From: Peptococcaceae bacterium UBA4068
GTDB taxonomy: Bacteria; Bacillota; Dehalobacteriia; UBA4068
Length of the DNA: 64,000 bases
Direction: 5' to 3'
Assembly (NCBI GenBank): GCA_002382665.1
Contig: DFZA01000010.1
Location: forward strand, 97,928-161,927
The notes beneath the pieces were generated by a model, which saw only the letters and a list, made by a program, of their open reading frames with translations, searched no databases and was not told the origin of the DNA. Both the position numbers and the translations under genes were made by a program. Below, one piece after another: positions 1 to 7,125 of the stretch; positions within the stretch are counted from its first letter, which is position 1, and each line of letters opens with the position of its first letter.

Positions 1-113
1 AGGCCGAGTTCTTTAATCAGTGTTTCCACCAACATTCCTTCCCTATAGGGAACATTGACTTTACTGCCTACAAAAATGGCATCACATTCCTTGTTTATTT
101 CAACCTCAAGCAT
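1..113 (-). CDS. Unknown protein, N-terminal fragment cut by window edge
   Basis: An open frame on the minus strand runs off the left edge, leaving 37 complete codons. It begins MLEVEINKECDAIFVGSKVN. I chose the ATG at 113 because AGGAG (121-125 region) lies 7 nt upstream; the ATG at 119 is too close to it. A minus-strand promoter (TGTCAA 246-251 and ATAATA 222-227 on the plus strand) lies about 110 nt upstream, so a real transcript is likely. The fragment is too short to assign a family; it has no signal peptide or membrane segment. Confidence 0.6.
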   Translation of the reverse strand, partial: MLEVEINKECDAIFVGSKVNVPYREGMLVETLIKELG

Positions 114-221
114 CGACATACTCCTTTCTGTTATGATTTCTGTTAACAAGTACTTTAGAGGCTGAAAATGCCATTGTCTGACCAAAAGCCTTTTCCCCTT
201 ATTCAGGATTCTTACTGATAT

Positions 222-251
222 ATAATAACACCGCAGCCAATATACTGTCAA
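222..251 (-). promoter_or_regulatory. Sigma-A-type promoter for the leftmost minus-strand gene
   Basis: Read on the minus strand: TTGACA at 251-246, an 18-bp spacer, then TATTAT at 227-222. Its predicted start lies about 100 nt upstream of the partial gene. Confidence 0.5.
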
Positions 252-276
252 TATTATAATGGGGTTCAACCTTTGT

Positions 277-330
277 TATAATTTAGTATTATTTATTATA
301 ATTTAATACTATTTATTATATTTAATAAAA
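277..330. repeat. AT-rich 20-bp tandem repeat, about 2.5 copies
   Basis: Two 20-bp units (277-296 and 297-316) differ at two positions, and a third partial unit follows. The gene-free stretch 114-439 otherwise holds only the minus-strand promoter and very AT-rich DNA upstream of the glycosyltransferase. It may act as an UP element for the plus-strand gene; this is inference. Confidence 0.6.
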
Positions 331-439
331 ATAAATATAAATATGAGTTCGCACTTTACCGAAACATTTTAATATCATATAATTTTAGTAGAATTTGCAA
401 TTATTATATGGGATTATAATAAATACAAGGAAATAAATT

Positions 440-1450
440 ATGAAAAGATATACAGTGTTGATTCCTGCATTTCAGCCGGATAACAAACTCGTAGGGCTTG
501 TTGATAGTTTATGCCTGCGCAATATCAATGTACTAGTAGTTGACGACGGAAGCGGTCCAAACTATACCGGCATTTTTAATCAGGTATCAGATTATGGCGT
601 CCATGTTTTGCATCATGAGAAAAATCAAGGAAAAGGTATGGCTATTAAAACAGGGCTTAAGGACTTGATGGACAAGGATGATCTCTGCGGCATCGTTACT
701 GCTGATGCCGATGGACAGCATACTATAGATGATATTTGTTATGTTATTTCAGAAATGAAAAAGCATCCCGGAGTACTGATTATCGGCGCAAGATCTTTTG
801 TCGGCAAGGTACCATTGCGGTCCCGCATTGGTAACACGATAACCCGCAAAGTTTTCCATTTCGTCACAAGTTTAAATATTAATGATACTCAGTCGGGATT
901 AAGAGGTTTACCCAAAGAATTATTCGCGCAATTACTTACACTGAAAAGCGATCATTATGATTATGAAATGGATGTATTATTAAATTTAAAGCATTGGGGC
1001 GTTGATTATCTCGAAGTACCTATATCAACGGTTTATATTAAAAGTAACGCCAGCTCTCATTTTAATACGCTAAGCGATTCCTGGCGGATATATAGTGAAA
1101 TAATTAAATTTATTGGCTCCTCATTTACTTGTTTTTTAATCGACTACGGCGGTTATATTGTCTTTAATTTAGTATTTCTGGTCAGTCCCTGGCTAAGTTA
1201 TCTTTTAGCAAGAGTAATTAGTTCATTAGTTAATTATTTATTAAACCGGCATGTCGTATTTGGCGACGGTAAAAAAAACAGTATTGTAAAATATTATATT
1301 CTTGCAATATCTGTCATGGTAATAGGTGCAGCATGGGTAGATTTATTGACAATGCATAATGTGCATAGTATATTAGCAAAATTCAGCATTGATATACCCC
1401 TGTTTTTCTTCAATTATAAAATGCAACAAAAATATATTTTTAAAAAATGA
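440..1450 (+). CDS. Glycosyltransferase family 2 fused to GtrA-like membrane domain
   Basis: 336 aa. The N-terminal half is a GT2 (dolichyl/undecaprenyl-phosphate sugar synthase type) catalytic domain with the DDGS motif near residue 35 and DADGQH near residue 90. The C-terminal third (about 215-336) is hydrophobic with several membrane segments and looks like GtrA/GtcA, the proposed flippase partner of such enzymes. The family role is to make undecaprenyl-phosphate-sugar and help move it across the membrane for modification of surface polymers. The ATG follows AAGGAA. It stands alone, ends at a strong hairpin, and has a paralogue at 13496-14548 on the other strand. The sugar and acceptor cannot be told from sequence. 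Confidence 0.85.
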   Translation: MKRYTVLIPAFQPDNKLVGLVDSLCLRNINVLVVDDGSGPNYTGIFNQVSDYGVHVLHHEKNQGKGMAIKTGLKDLMDKDDLCGIVTADADGQHTIDDICYVISEMKKHPGVLIIGARSFVGKVPLRSRIGNTITRKVFHFVTSLNINDTQSGLRGLPKELFAQLLTLKSDHYDYEMDVLLNLKHWGVDYLEVPISTVYIKSNASSHFNTLSDSWRIYSEIIKFIGSSFTCFLIDYGGYIVFNLVFLVSPWLSYLLARVISSLVNYLLNRHVVFGDGKKNSIVKYYILAISVMVIGAAWVDLLTMHNVHSILAKFSIDIPLFFFNYKMQQKYIFKK

Positions 1451-1462
1451 AATAGACCACGC

Positions 1463-1497
1463 AAAAGCAGCAGGAATAATAATTTCCTGCTGCTTTT
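1463..1497 (+). terminator. Intrinsic terminator after GT2-GtrA gene
   Basis: Perfect 14-bp stem (1463-1476 with 1484-1497), 7-nt loop, moderately T-rich tail (TTTTGTATTTATTT). Confidence 0.8.
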
Positions 1498-1530
1498 GTA
1501 TTTATTTAAAAAAGGTATATTATTTGTCTA

Positions 1531-1559
1531 TTGACAGCAACGACATATTTAATTATAAT
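1531..1559 (+). promoter_or_regulatory. Consensus sigma-A promoter upstream of the Rrf2-cysK operon
   Basis: TTGACA (1531-1536), 17-bp spacer, TATAAT (1554-1559): a perfect match. It would give a leader of about 255 nt before the regulator start at 1823. Confidence 0.75.
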
Positions 1560-1668
1560 TCATAGTAAATTTATAGGATTTTATTTCCCTTCTAAAGAAG
1601 TATTTTCACAATAAATTTGCTTCAGTTTGAAATAATATATTGTGATGATTAATGTTAAATATTATTCC

Positions 1669-1691
1669 CTATTATTCCTATGGTATAATAG
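1669..1691 (+). promoter_or_regulatory. Imperfect 23-bp palindrome, candidate Rrf2/CymR operator
   Basis: The arms CTATTAT and ATAATAG bracket CCTATGG; 9 of 11 pairs match. It overlaps a second TATAAT (1684-1689). The half TATGGTATAATAG recurs at 1790-1802, just before the ribosome binding site. Placement suggests autoregulation by the downstream Rrf2 protein; inference only. Confidence 0.45.
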
Positions 1692-1701
1692 CTGCACAGG
1701 C

Positions 1702-1792
1702 CGAAATCTTTGATTTCGAGACTGAGCGTCTATTTTATAGCTGAGGTTTTCCCGATAAGGGAAAAGCCAGCAATATCCGTGTCAGCGGATAT
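1702..1792 (+). ncRNA. Structured 5' leader of the Rrf2-cysK operon, possible riboswitch
   Basis: Three consecutive hairpins are visible: a perfect 7-bp stem at 1702-1708/1712-1718, a GC-rich stem at 1745-1753/1759-1768 (closed further by GCT 1740-1742 with AGC 1769-1771), and a perfect 7-bp stem at 1773-1779/1786-1792. The ribosome binding site AAGGAG (1808-1813) follows within 20 nt. I do not recognise a T-box, S-box, lysine, cobalamin, c-di-GMP or other common riboswitch core. There is no U-tract, so any control would act on translation. Confidence 0.4.
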
Positions 1793-1822
1793 GGTATAAT
1801 AGGAATAAAGGAGTTATTGCCA

Positions 1823-2260
1823 ATGAAAATTTCGACCAAAGGACGTTATGCGTTAAGAGTAATGATAGATTTATCGCAATTTACAAATAATGAATATATA
1901 TCACTCAAAGAAATATCGGAGCGTCAGGAAATTTCCCTGAAATACTTGGAATCTATTATTGGTATGTTATGCAGGGCAGGCTTCGTATTAAGTCTTCGTG
2001 GAAAATGCGGTGGCTACAAACTTGCCAGAAAGCCCGGTGAATACACTATCGGGTCCATTCTAAAATTAACAGAGGGTAGCCTTGCCCCTGTGGCTTGTCT
2101 TGAAGGAGACATCAATCAATGTTCAAGAGCAATAAATTGTATAACATTGCCGATGTGGCAAAAACTCGACAAAATAATTGATGATTATCTGGAAAGTGTT
2201 ACGATTGAAGATTTACTAAAACAACAAAACGAATTTAGAGGCAATGATTATATAATTTAA
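1823..2260 (+). CDS. Rrf2 family transcriptional regulator, CymR-like
   Basis: 145 aa from the ATG at 1823, which has AAGGAG 9 nt upstream; the in-frame TTG at 1817 is too close. The start MKISTKGRYALRVM and the LKEISERQEISLKYLE winged-helix region are typical of Rrf2 proteins such as CymR and IscR. Cysteines are present in the C-terminal half (VACLEGDINQCSRAINC), resembling the IscR-type cluster-binding region, so iron-sulfur or thiol sensing is possible. It lies 32 bp upstream of cysK. In Bacillus and Staphylococcus CymR represses cysteine genes in complex with CysK, so this gene pair most likely controls cysteine synthesis. IscR-like function is the alternative. Confidence 0.85.
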   Translation: MKISTKGRYALRVMIDLSQFTNNEYISLKEISERQEISLKYLESIIGMLCRAGFVLSLRGKCGGYKLARKPGEYTIGSILKLTEGSLAPVACLEGDINQCSRAINCITLPMWQKLDKIIDDYLESVTIEDLLKQQNEFRGNDYII

Positions 2261-2292
2261 ACGATATCTTGTATTGTTAAGGAGAGATACAT

Positions 2293-3222
2293 ATGAAAAT
2301 ATATAAAACCATAACAGAACTTATCGGTAAAACGCCGCTGTTGAAATTGACTAATTATCAAAAAGCCAACAACATTGAGGCTATAATCCTTGGTAAGCTT
2401 GAATACTTTAATCCAGCCGGAAGTGTCAAAGACAGGATTGCCAAAGCCATGATCGATGATGCCGAACAAAGAGGTCTTTTGAAACCAAGTTCTGTAATCA
2501 TTGAACCGACCAGTGGAAATACTGGTATCGGACTTGCTGCAATCGCGGCAGCCAAAGGTTACAGAATTATTCTTACAATGCCTGAGACTATGAGCGTTGA
2601 AAGAAGAAATTTACTCAAAGCTTACGGTGCAGAAATTGTTTTGACAGATGGAGCCAAGGGCATGAAAGGTGCTATTGACAAAGCAGATGAGCTTGCCGCA
2701 ACTATTGCCAACAGCTTTATTCCCGGTCAATTCGTTAATCCTGCTAATCCGCAGATTCACAAAAAGACCACTGGTCCGGAAATTTGGGAAGATACAGATG
2801 GAACAGTCGATGTTTTTGTTTCCGGTATCGGCACCGGCGGCACAATCACCGGCGTCGGTGAATACCTAAAGTCACAAAACCCCGAAGTTAAAATTGTAGC
2901 CGTTGAACCTGCCGAATCTCCTGTACTCTCCAAAGGCGTCGCCGGCAGTCATAAGATACAAGGCATCGGCGCAGGATTTGTACCTGATGTCCTCAACACC
3001 AAAGTATACGATGAAATTATTGCGGTGCAAAACGAAGACGCGTTCGCCATCGGCAGAGAACTGGCCGAAAGCGAGGGCTTGCTTGTCGGAATTTCATCGG
3101 GGGCTGCTCTCTGGGCCGCAACACAAATAGCAAAACGGCCCGAGTATAAAGGGAAAACCATTGTAGTACTGCTCCCCGATACCGGAGAAAGATATCTCTC
3201 CACTCCGATGTTTTTTGAATAA
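2293..3222 (+). CDS. cysK: Cysteine synthase A (O-acetylserine sulfhydrylase)
   Basis: 309 aa, full length for the family. It makes L-cysteine from O-acetylserine and sulfide using PLP in the cytoplasm. The PLP lysine is K46 in PAGSVKDR; the phosphate/substrate loop TSGNTGIG and the glycine-rich GIGTGGTITG phosphate-binding loop are present. The start ATG follows GGAGAG. It is co-directional with the CymR-like gene and likely in the same operon. No clear terminator follows; instead there is a ThiF-family remnant. Confidence 0.95.
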   Translation: MKIYKTITELIGKTPLLKLTNYQKANNIEAIILGKLEYFNPAGSVKDRIAKAMIDDAEQRGLLKPSSVIIEPTSGNTGIGLAAIAAAKGYRIILTMPETMSVERRNLLKAYGAEIVLTDGAKGMKGAIDKADELAATIANSFIPGQFVNPANPQIHKKTTGPEIWEDTDGTVDVFVSGIGTGGTITGVGEYLKSQNPEVKIVAVEPAESPVLSKGVAGSHKIQGIGAGFVPDVLNTKVYDEIIAVQNEDAFAIGRELAESEGLLVGISSGAALWAATQIAKRPEYKGKTIVVLLPDTGERYLSTPMFFE

Positions 3223-3242
3223 TGATTAACAGCTAATCATAA

Positions 3243-3395
3243 CTTGTCGATACCATCGGAGCTAGAGTCGGTACCCGCGGTATCATTGGTTTTGACACAA
3301 TTGGTATATCCAATCTCAACAGACAAACAATTATTTGGCACAAAATTGACTCAACGTATCAGGAAACGCCATTTGACGTCAACCAGATAAAATAA
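3243..3395 (+). pseudogene. Remnant of a ThiF/MoeB/TcdA-family E1-like enzyme
   Basis: The reading frame from 3243 to the TAA at 3393 has no usable start but encodes a stretch reading GTRGIIGFDTIGISNLNRQ. This matches the nucleotide-binding strand of ThiF/MoeB/TcdA proteins, where a glycine-rich turn is followed by a strand ending in Asp and then SNLNRQ. The upstream GxGG loop and everything after about 45 residues are missing. ThiF-like proteins often sit with cysK and sulfur-carrier genes in Firmicutes, so this is probably an eroded member of the cysteine/sulfur cluster. Confidence 0.6.
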
Positions 3396-3445
3396 TAAAA
3401 TAGAATATATTTCTGTTTTACATACCAATTATTAGGAGATAATTT

Positions 3446-4498
3446 ATGGACTGTAAGACCCTGATTGATAAATTAGACCAAACACACAATCTGGAAAAAA
3501 ACGAACTGCTATATTTGATAAACAATATTTTGCCTGAAGAAAAGGAATATTTGTTTGGGAAGGCCGCCGCCACCGCAGCAAAATACTATGGCAAAAAAGT
3601 ATTCACGCGGGGCCTGATCGAGTTTACCAACTACTGTAAAAACGACTGCTATTATTGCGGGATCCGACACAGCAATAAAAATATCGAACGGTACCGTTTA
3701 TCAAAAGAGGAAATTTGTAATTGCTGCGACATGGGATACAAGTTGGGATACCGGACATTTGTACTGCAGGGCGGTGAAGATACCTACTATGATGATGATA
3801 AAATAGTGGAAATTGTTAAATCCATTAAAGAAAGATATCCTGACTGCGCCGTTACTCTGTCCATAGGTGAGAAATCTTACGAATCTTATGAAAAGTACTT
3901 TAAGGCCAGGGTAGACAGGTATCTGCTGCGTCACGAAACAGCCGATGAGGAACACTACCGGAAACTACATCCCGCATCTATGAGTCTGGCCAACAGAAAA
4001 CAATGTTTGTTTAATCTCAAACAGATTGGTTTTCAAGTAGGGTCTGGGTTCATGGTCGGCTCCCCGTACCAAACAAACGAAAACATTGTTGATGACCTCT
4101 TGTTCCTTAAAAAACTCAATCCGCATATGGTTGGCATCGGGCCTTTTATACCACACAAAGACACGATTTTTAAAGACCAAAAACAAGGCACTACCGAAAA
4201 AACCGTGCTTATGATTGCTATCATCAGACTGCTGCTGCCCAAGGCTTTAATACCGGCCACAACCGCATTGGGTACTATTGATCATTTCGGACGGGAACAA
4301 GGTCTCAAGGCGGGTGCCAATGTGGTTATGCCCAACCTATCCCCGATCAATGTCAGAGACAAATACACATTATATGACAATAAAATATGTACGGGAGATG
4401 AAGCCGCTGAATGCAGGCAATGCATCGAACAAAGGATTCGGCAAGCTGGATTTGAAATTGACACCTCCAGAGGCGACAATCCAGATTGGCAAAGATAA
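3446..4498 (+). CDS. hydE: [FeFe] hydrogenase H-cluster maturase HydE
   Basis: 350 aa radical SAM protein. The [4Fe-4S]/SAM motif is C64-x3-C68-x2-C71 within NYCKNDCYYCGIR, which is diagnostic of HydE and its close relatives. A second C-terminal cysteine group (CTGDEAAECRQC) matches the accessory cluster site of HydE. HydE works with HydF and HydG to build the diiron subcluster of HydA. HydA itself is encoded at 16176-17921; hydF and hydG are not in this window. ATG follows AGGAG. It ends at an intrinsic terminator. PylB is a related family but the cysteine pattern favours HydE. Confidence 0.9.
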   Translation: MDCKTLIDKLDQTHNLEKNELLYLINNILPEEKEYLFGKAAATAAKYYGKKVFTRGLIEFTNYCKNDCYYCGIRHSNKNIERYRLSKEEICNCCDMGYKLGYRTFVLQGGEDTYYDDDKIVEIVKSIKERYPDCAVTLSIGEKSYESYEKYFKARVDRYLLRHETADEEHYRKLHPASMSLANRKQCLFNLKQIGFQVGSGFMVGSPYQTNENIVDDLLFLKKLNPHMVGIGPFIPHKDTIFKDQKQGTTEKTVLMIAIIRLLLPKALIPATTALGTIDHFGREQGLKAGANVVMPNLSPINVRDKYTLYDNKICTGDEAAECRQCIEQRIRQAGFEIDTSRGDNPDWQR

Positions 4499-4513
4499 AA
4501 GAGTATTCTATCT

Positions 4514-4544
4514 ACAGCCCTTGAATAAAAATCGGGGCTGTTTT
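4514..4544 (+). terminator. Intrinsic terminator after hydE
   Basis: ACAGCCC (4514-4520) pairs with GGGCTGT (4535-4541), followed by TTTTCTATT. Nearly the same terminator occurs at 10408-10438. Confidence 0.8.
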
Positions 4545-4655
4545 CTATTAATCTATTAAAATAGATAAACCTAATTATTTTATTATTAGACTAAATCGGT
4601 GTATTAATTTACTATTTTTATTATCATAATAATTAGCGAGCTTAATTAACTAATA

Positions 4656-4693
4656 TTGACAACTATCTATGTGTTTGCTAACATATAGATAGT
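4656..4693 (+). promoter_or_regulatory. Promoter with an embedded 9-bp inverted repeat (operator)
   Basis: TTGACA (4656-4661) and a weaker TAACAT (4679-4684) at 17-bp spacing. The arms ACTATCTAT (4662-4670) and ATAGATAGT (4685-4693) form a perfect inverted repeat spanning the spacer and the downstream edge of the -10. Such placement is typical of a repressor site; the ArsR-family gene at 6714 is the obvious candidate regulator. Confidence 0.55.
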
Positions 4694-4764
4694 CACCAAT
4701 GTGTTAGTACTCTTTATTTTCTATTATATATATAATACAAGTCTTTCTCAAAGGAGAGTATATC

Positions 4765-6165
4765 GTGGCCGATTTAGAAAACAATTCATTAAAAACACAA
4801 CTCGCCATTCTCGGGGGAGGACCCGCCGGATATGTTGCAGCTATAAGGGCTGCGCAGCTTGGAGCCGACGTAGTTCTTATAGAAGAAAAAGAGCTGGGCG
4901 GAGTCTGTCTGAATGTTGGATGCATACCAACCAAGGCATTATTAAAAACATCTGATACCAACACTGTCATCAAAAAATCCAAAGAATTTGGTATTGAAAG
5001 CTCTATTGAAAACATCAATTGGAAGACCGCAATGGACCGTAAAAACCGGATTATCAAGAATCTTAACGCTGGGCTTGAACAATTAATCAAAGCCAGAGGC
5101 ATAACCGTCATTAAAGGCAGGGGCAAAGTTAGATCCGATCGAAAGATTATTGTCCAAACAGCAGATGGAACTATCAATGTAATCTGTGAAAAAATGATCT
5201 TGACTACCGGCTCATCACCGCTTCTGCCTAACGTTAAGGGTATTGATTCAGATGGCGTTATGACAAGCAATGATGCCCTAAATATGGATTTTCTACCTGA
5301 ACACATGGTTATCATTGGCGCGGGCGTAATCGGACTTGAATTTGCAACCATGTTTGGCCTGATGGGAGTAAAAATAACTGTAATTGAATTAGCCGATAAA
5401 ATATTACCGGAAATAGACAGCGAAATCGCAGCAGAATTGCAGAAAATCATTAAACGTCAGGGCATATCCATAAAATTGTCCGCAGAAGTAACAAATATTG
5501 AAAAAGCGGAAGATGGACTTGCTGTCACCTACTCGCAGGGCGAAAGCGCCTATACTCTCAACTGTGAAAAAGTATTAGTCGCAGTTGGCAGAAAATTAAA
5601 CTCTGCAGCAATTCAAGATTTACCGTTGCAATTTGATAAAGGTGCAATAATTGTTAAAGATACCATGGAAACAAATATTGACGGTGTTTTTGCCGCAGGA
5701 GATATTACCGGCGGCAAACTGCTAGCGCATCTTGCTTTTATGGAAGGCAAGGTAGCGGCGGAAAACGCTCTTGGAATCAACAGTAGAATAAATAAAAACG
5801 CCATCCCTGCATGTATCTATACTCACCCAGAAATTGCGTCTGTCGGTATAACGGAAGATGAAGCCGCCGCCGCAGGCATATCCATCAAATTAGGCAGATT
5901 TAATTTTAGAAATAATGGCCGCGCTCAGACTTTGGGCGAACGCGAAGGTATGGTAAAAATTATCGCCGATGAAAGTAACACGATTATCGGCGCGCATATT
6001 TTGGGGGCGAACGCCTCCGAAATGATATCGGAACTTACCCTTGCCATTACTCTTAAGGCAACAGCAAATGATCTGGCAAATATCATTCACCCCCACCCTA
6101 CTCTCAACGAAGCAATTTGGGAAGCTTGCGGAGATCTGATGGGCAGTGCTATTCATAAGTTATAA
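4765..6165 (+). CDS. lpdA: Dihydrolipoamide dehydrogenase-type flavoprotein (E3)
   Basis: 466 aa class I pyridine-nucleotide disulfide oxidoreductase. It has the FAD loop GGGPAGY (17-23), the redox-active disulfide C48/C53 in GGVCLNVGCIPTK, a second Rossmann loop GAGVIGLE for NAD, and the C-terminal His-Glu interface motif (HPHPTLNE). The family oxidises dihydrolipoyl groups with NAD. Start is GTG with AAGGAGAG upstream. No E1, E2, glycine cleavage or lipoate gene is adjacent. Its neighbours are an AhpD-like protein and an ArsR regulator, and an operator-like repeat covers its promoter, so a stress or metal-linked disulfide reductase role is also possible. Confidence 0.85.
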   Translation: MADLENNSLKTQLAILGGGPAGYVAAIRAAQLGADVVLIEEKELGGVCLNVGCIPTKALLKTSDTNTVIKKSKEFGIESSIENINWKTAMDRKNRIIKNLNAGLEQLIKARGITVIKGRGKVRSDRKIIVQTADGTINVICEKMILTTGSSPLLPNVKGIDSDGVMTSNDALNMDFLPEHMVIIGAGVIGLEFATMFGLMGVKITVIELADKILPEIDSEIAAELQKIIKRQGISIKLSAEVTNIEKAEDGLAVTYSQGESAYTLNCEKVLVAVGRKLNSAAIQDLPLQFDKGAIIVKDTMETNIDGVFAAGDITGGKLLAHLAFMEGKVAAENALGINSRINKNAIPACIYTHPEIASVGITEDEAAAAGISIKLGRFNFRNNGRAQTLGEREGMVKIIADESNTIIGAHILGANASEMISELTLAITLKATANDLANIIHPHPTLNEAIWEACGDLMGSAIHKL

Positions 6166-6291
6166 GCCATGTATGAGGAGAAACTTATTTAAGGCCATGG
6201 ATATTTGGGCTTGCCGACTTCTTGAAAGCTCAATGCATAATTTGGTCTCCCTGATATGAGGAATTAAATATAAATACAGGAGGAATTTAAT

Positions 6292-6615
6292 ATGAGAATG
6301 TTAGCAGAGTTTTTTCCGGAATTTACTCAAAAATTAGACGAAATTGACCAGCTATACGCTGAAAAACGTATGATTGATGAAAAGACATATCAATTCATAT
6401 GTTTTGCGTTATCAATTAAGGCTCGTTCCAAGCCTTGCGTAATCAAACACTTTAAGGGCGCTTTAGAAGCAGGCGCAACAGTAAAAGAGCTTTCTTATAT
6501 ATTTGCTTTAGTCATGAGAGAAGCAGCCGGCGCTGACGATTGCTGGACACATGATGTTCTTGGCGAATGGGAAAAAATCGTTGCCGGAAATATCGATTGC
6601 TGTTGCAAAAAATAA
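6292..6615 (+). CDS. Carboxymuconolactone decarboxylase / AhpD-like small protein
   Basis: 107 aa, all helical in appearance. The region around SKPCVIKH and the following GATVKELSYIFALVMREAAG resembles the AhpD/CMD fold. The canonical AhpD CxxC active site is reduced to a single cysteine before the histidine, so classical peroxidase-adaptor chemistry is doubtful. The C-terminus carries three cysteines in a row (DCCCKK), a possible metal or thiol site. ATG follows AGGAGG. It lies 126 bp after the E3-like gene and before ArsR, suggesting a common stress or metalloid context. Confidence 0.7.
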   Translation: MRMLAEFFPEFTQKLDEIDQLYAEKRMIDEKTYQFICFALSIKARSKPCVIKHFKGALEAGATVKELSYIFALVMREAAGADDCWTHDVLGEWEKIVAGNIDCCCKK

Positions 6616-6630
6616 TTCTTTTATACAAAC

Positions 6631-6669
6631 ACCGGACAAGAGAGAAGTTTTACTTCTCTCTTGTCCGGT
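6631..6669. terminator. Perfect 17-bp hairpin without a T-tract
   Basis: 6631-6647 pairs perfectly with 6653-6669 around a 5-nt loop. The downstream strand continues AACGTAATAAC rather than T-rich on either side, so it may be a processing or stabilising hairpin, or a factor-dependent terminator. Confidence 0.5.
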
Positions 6670-6713
6670 AACGTAATAACAAATATGTATTTCTAATAAA
6701 AGGAAATATTACT

Positions 6714-7028
6714 ATGGAATTAAACTATAAAGATTATGTCGAGATTTTTAAAACATTAGCAGACGATACACGTATTGAAATAATCACGATATTGTCAGGC
6801 GGAGAACGCTGCGCATGTAAAATATTGGAAAACCTTGACATTACTCAGCCTACCCTTTCGTATCACATGAAAATATTGACCGATATCGGTCTTGTAGAAG
6901 GTAGACGCAAGGGCTCCTGGATGATGTATTCTTTAAATAAAGAAACTTTTGATAGATTGCAAAAAATATTTAATAACTTTTGTTCGACAATAAGCATTGA
7001 AAAAGTAGTTGGTTATTGTGAAGAATAA
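6714..7028 (+). CDS. ArsR/SmtB family metalloregulator
   Basis: 104 aa winged-helix protein. Residues about 15-80 show the ArsR pattern (KTLADDTRIEIITILSGGERCACKILENL, then TQPTLSYHMKILTDIGLV as recognition helix). A CxC pair in ERCACKI sits where the As(III)/Sb(III)-binding ELCVCDL motif lies in ArsR, so thiophilic metalloid sensing is plausible. ATG follows AAAGGAAA. It is the last gene of the E3 / AhpD-like group and may bind the inverted repeat at 4662-4693. I see no arsenic transporter or reductase nearby. Confidence 0.85.
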   Translation: MELNYKDYVEIFKTLADDTRIEIITILSGGERCACKILENLDITQPTLSYHMKILTDIGLVEGRRKGSWMMYSLNKETFDRLQKIFNNFCSTISIEKVVGYCEE

Positions 7029-7046
7029 TTCTTACTCGCAATCATA

Positions 7047-7082
7047 AAAACCTCTGCTGTATGATGCAGCAGAGGTTTTTTG
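7047..7082. terminator. Bidirectional terminator between arsR-like gene and glnN
   Basis: A 14-bp stem (7047-7060 with 7068-7081) around loop TATGATG, flanked by A and T tracts, serves the convergent genes on both strands. Confidence 0.85.
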
Positions 7083-7125
7083 TTTTGAATAATAATCGCG
7101 TCACATTAGGAATAGCTGCTTGAAA

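Noticed and set aside
4704..5450. 248-aa minus-strand open frame over the E3-like gene
   Set aside because: Antisense to conserved FAD and disulfide motifs; no ribosome binding site.
6166..6291. Possible 28-codon open frame MRRNLFKAMDIWACRLLESS between the E3-like and AhpD-like genes
   Set aside because: It has no clear ribosome binding site, no recognisable similarity and is short enough to occur by chance.
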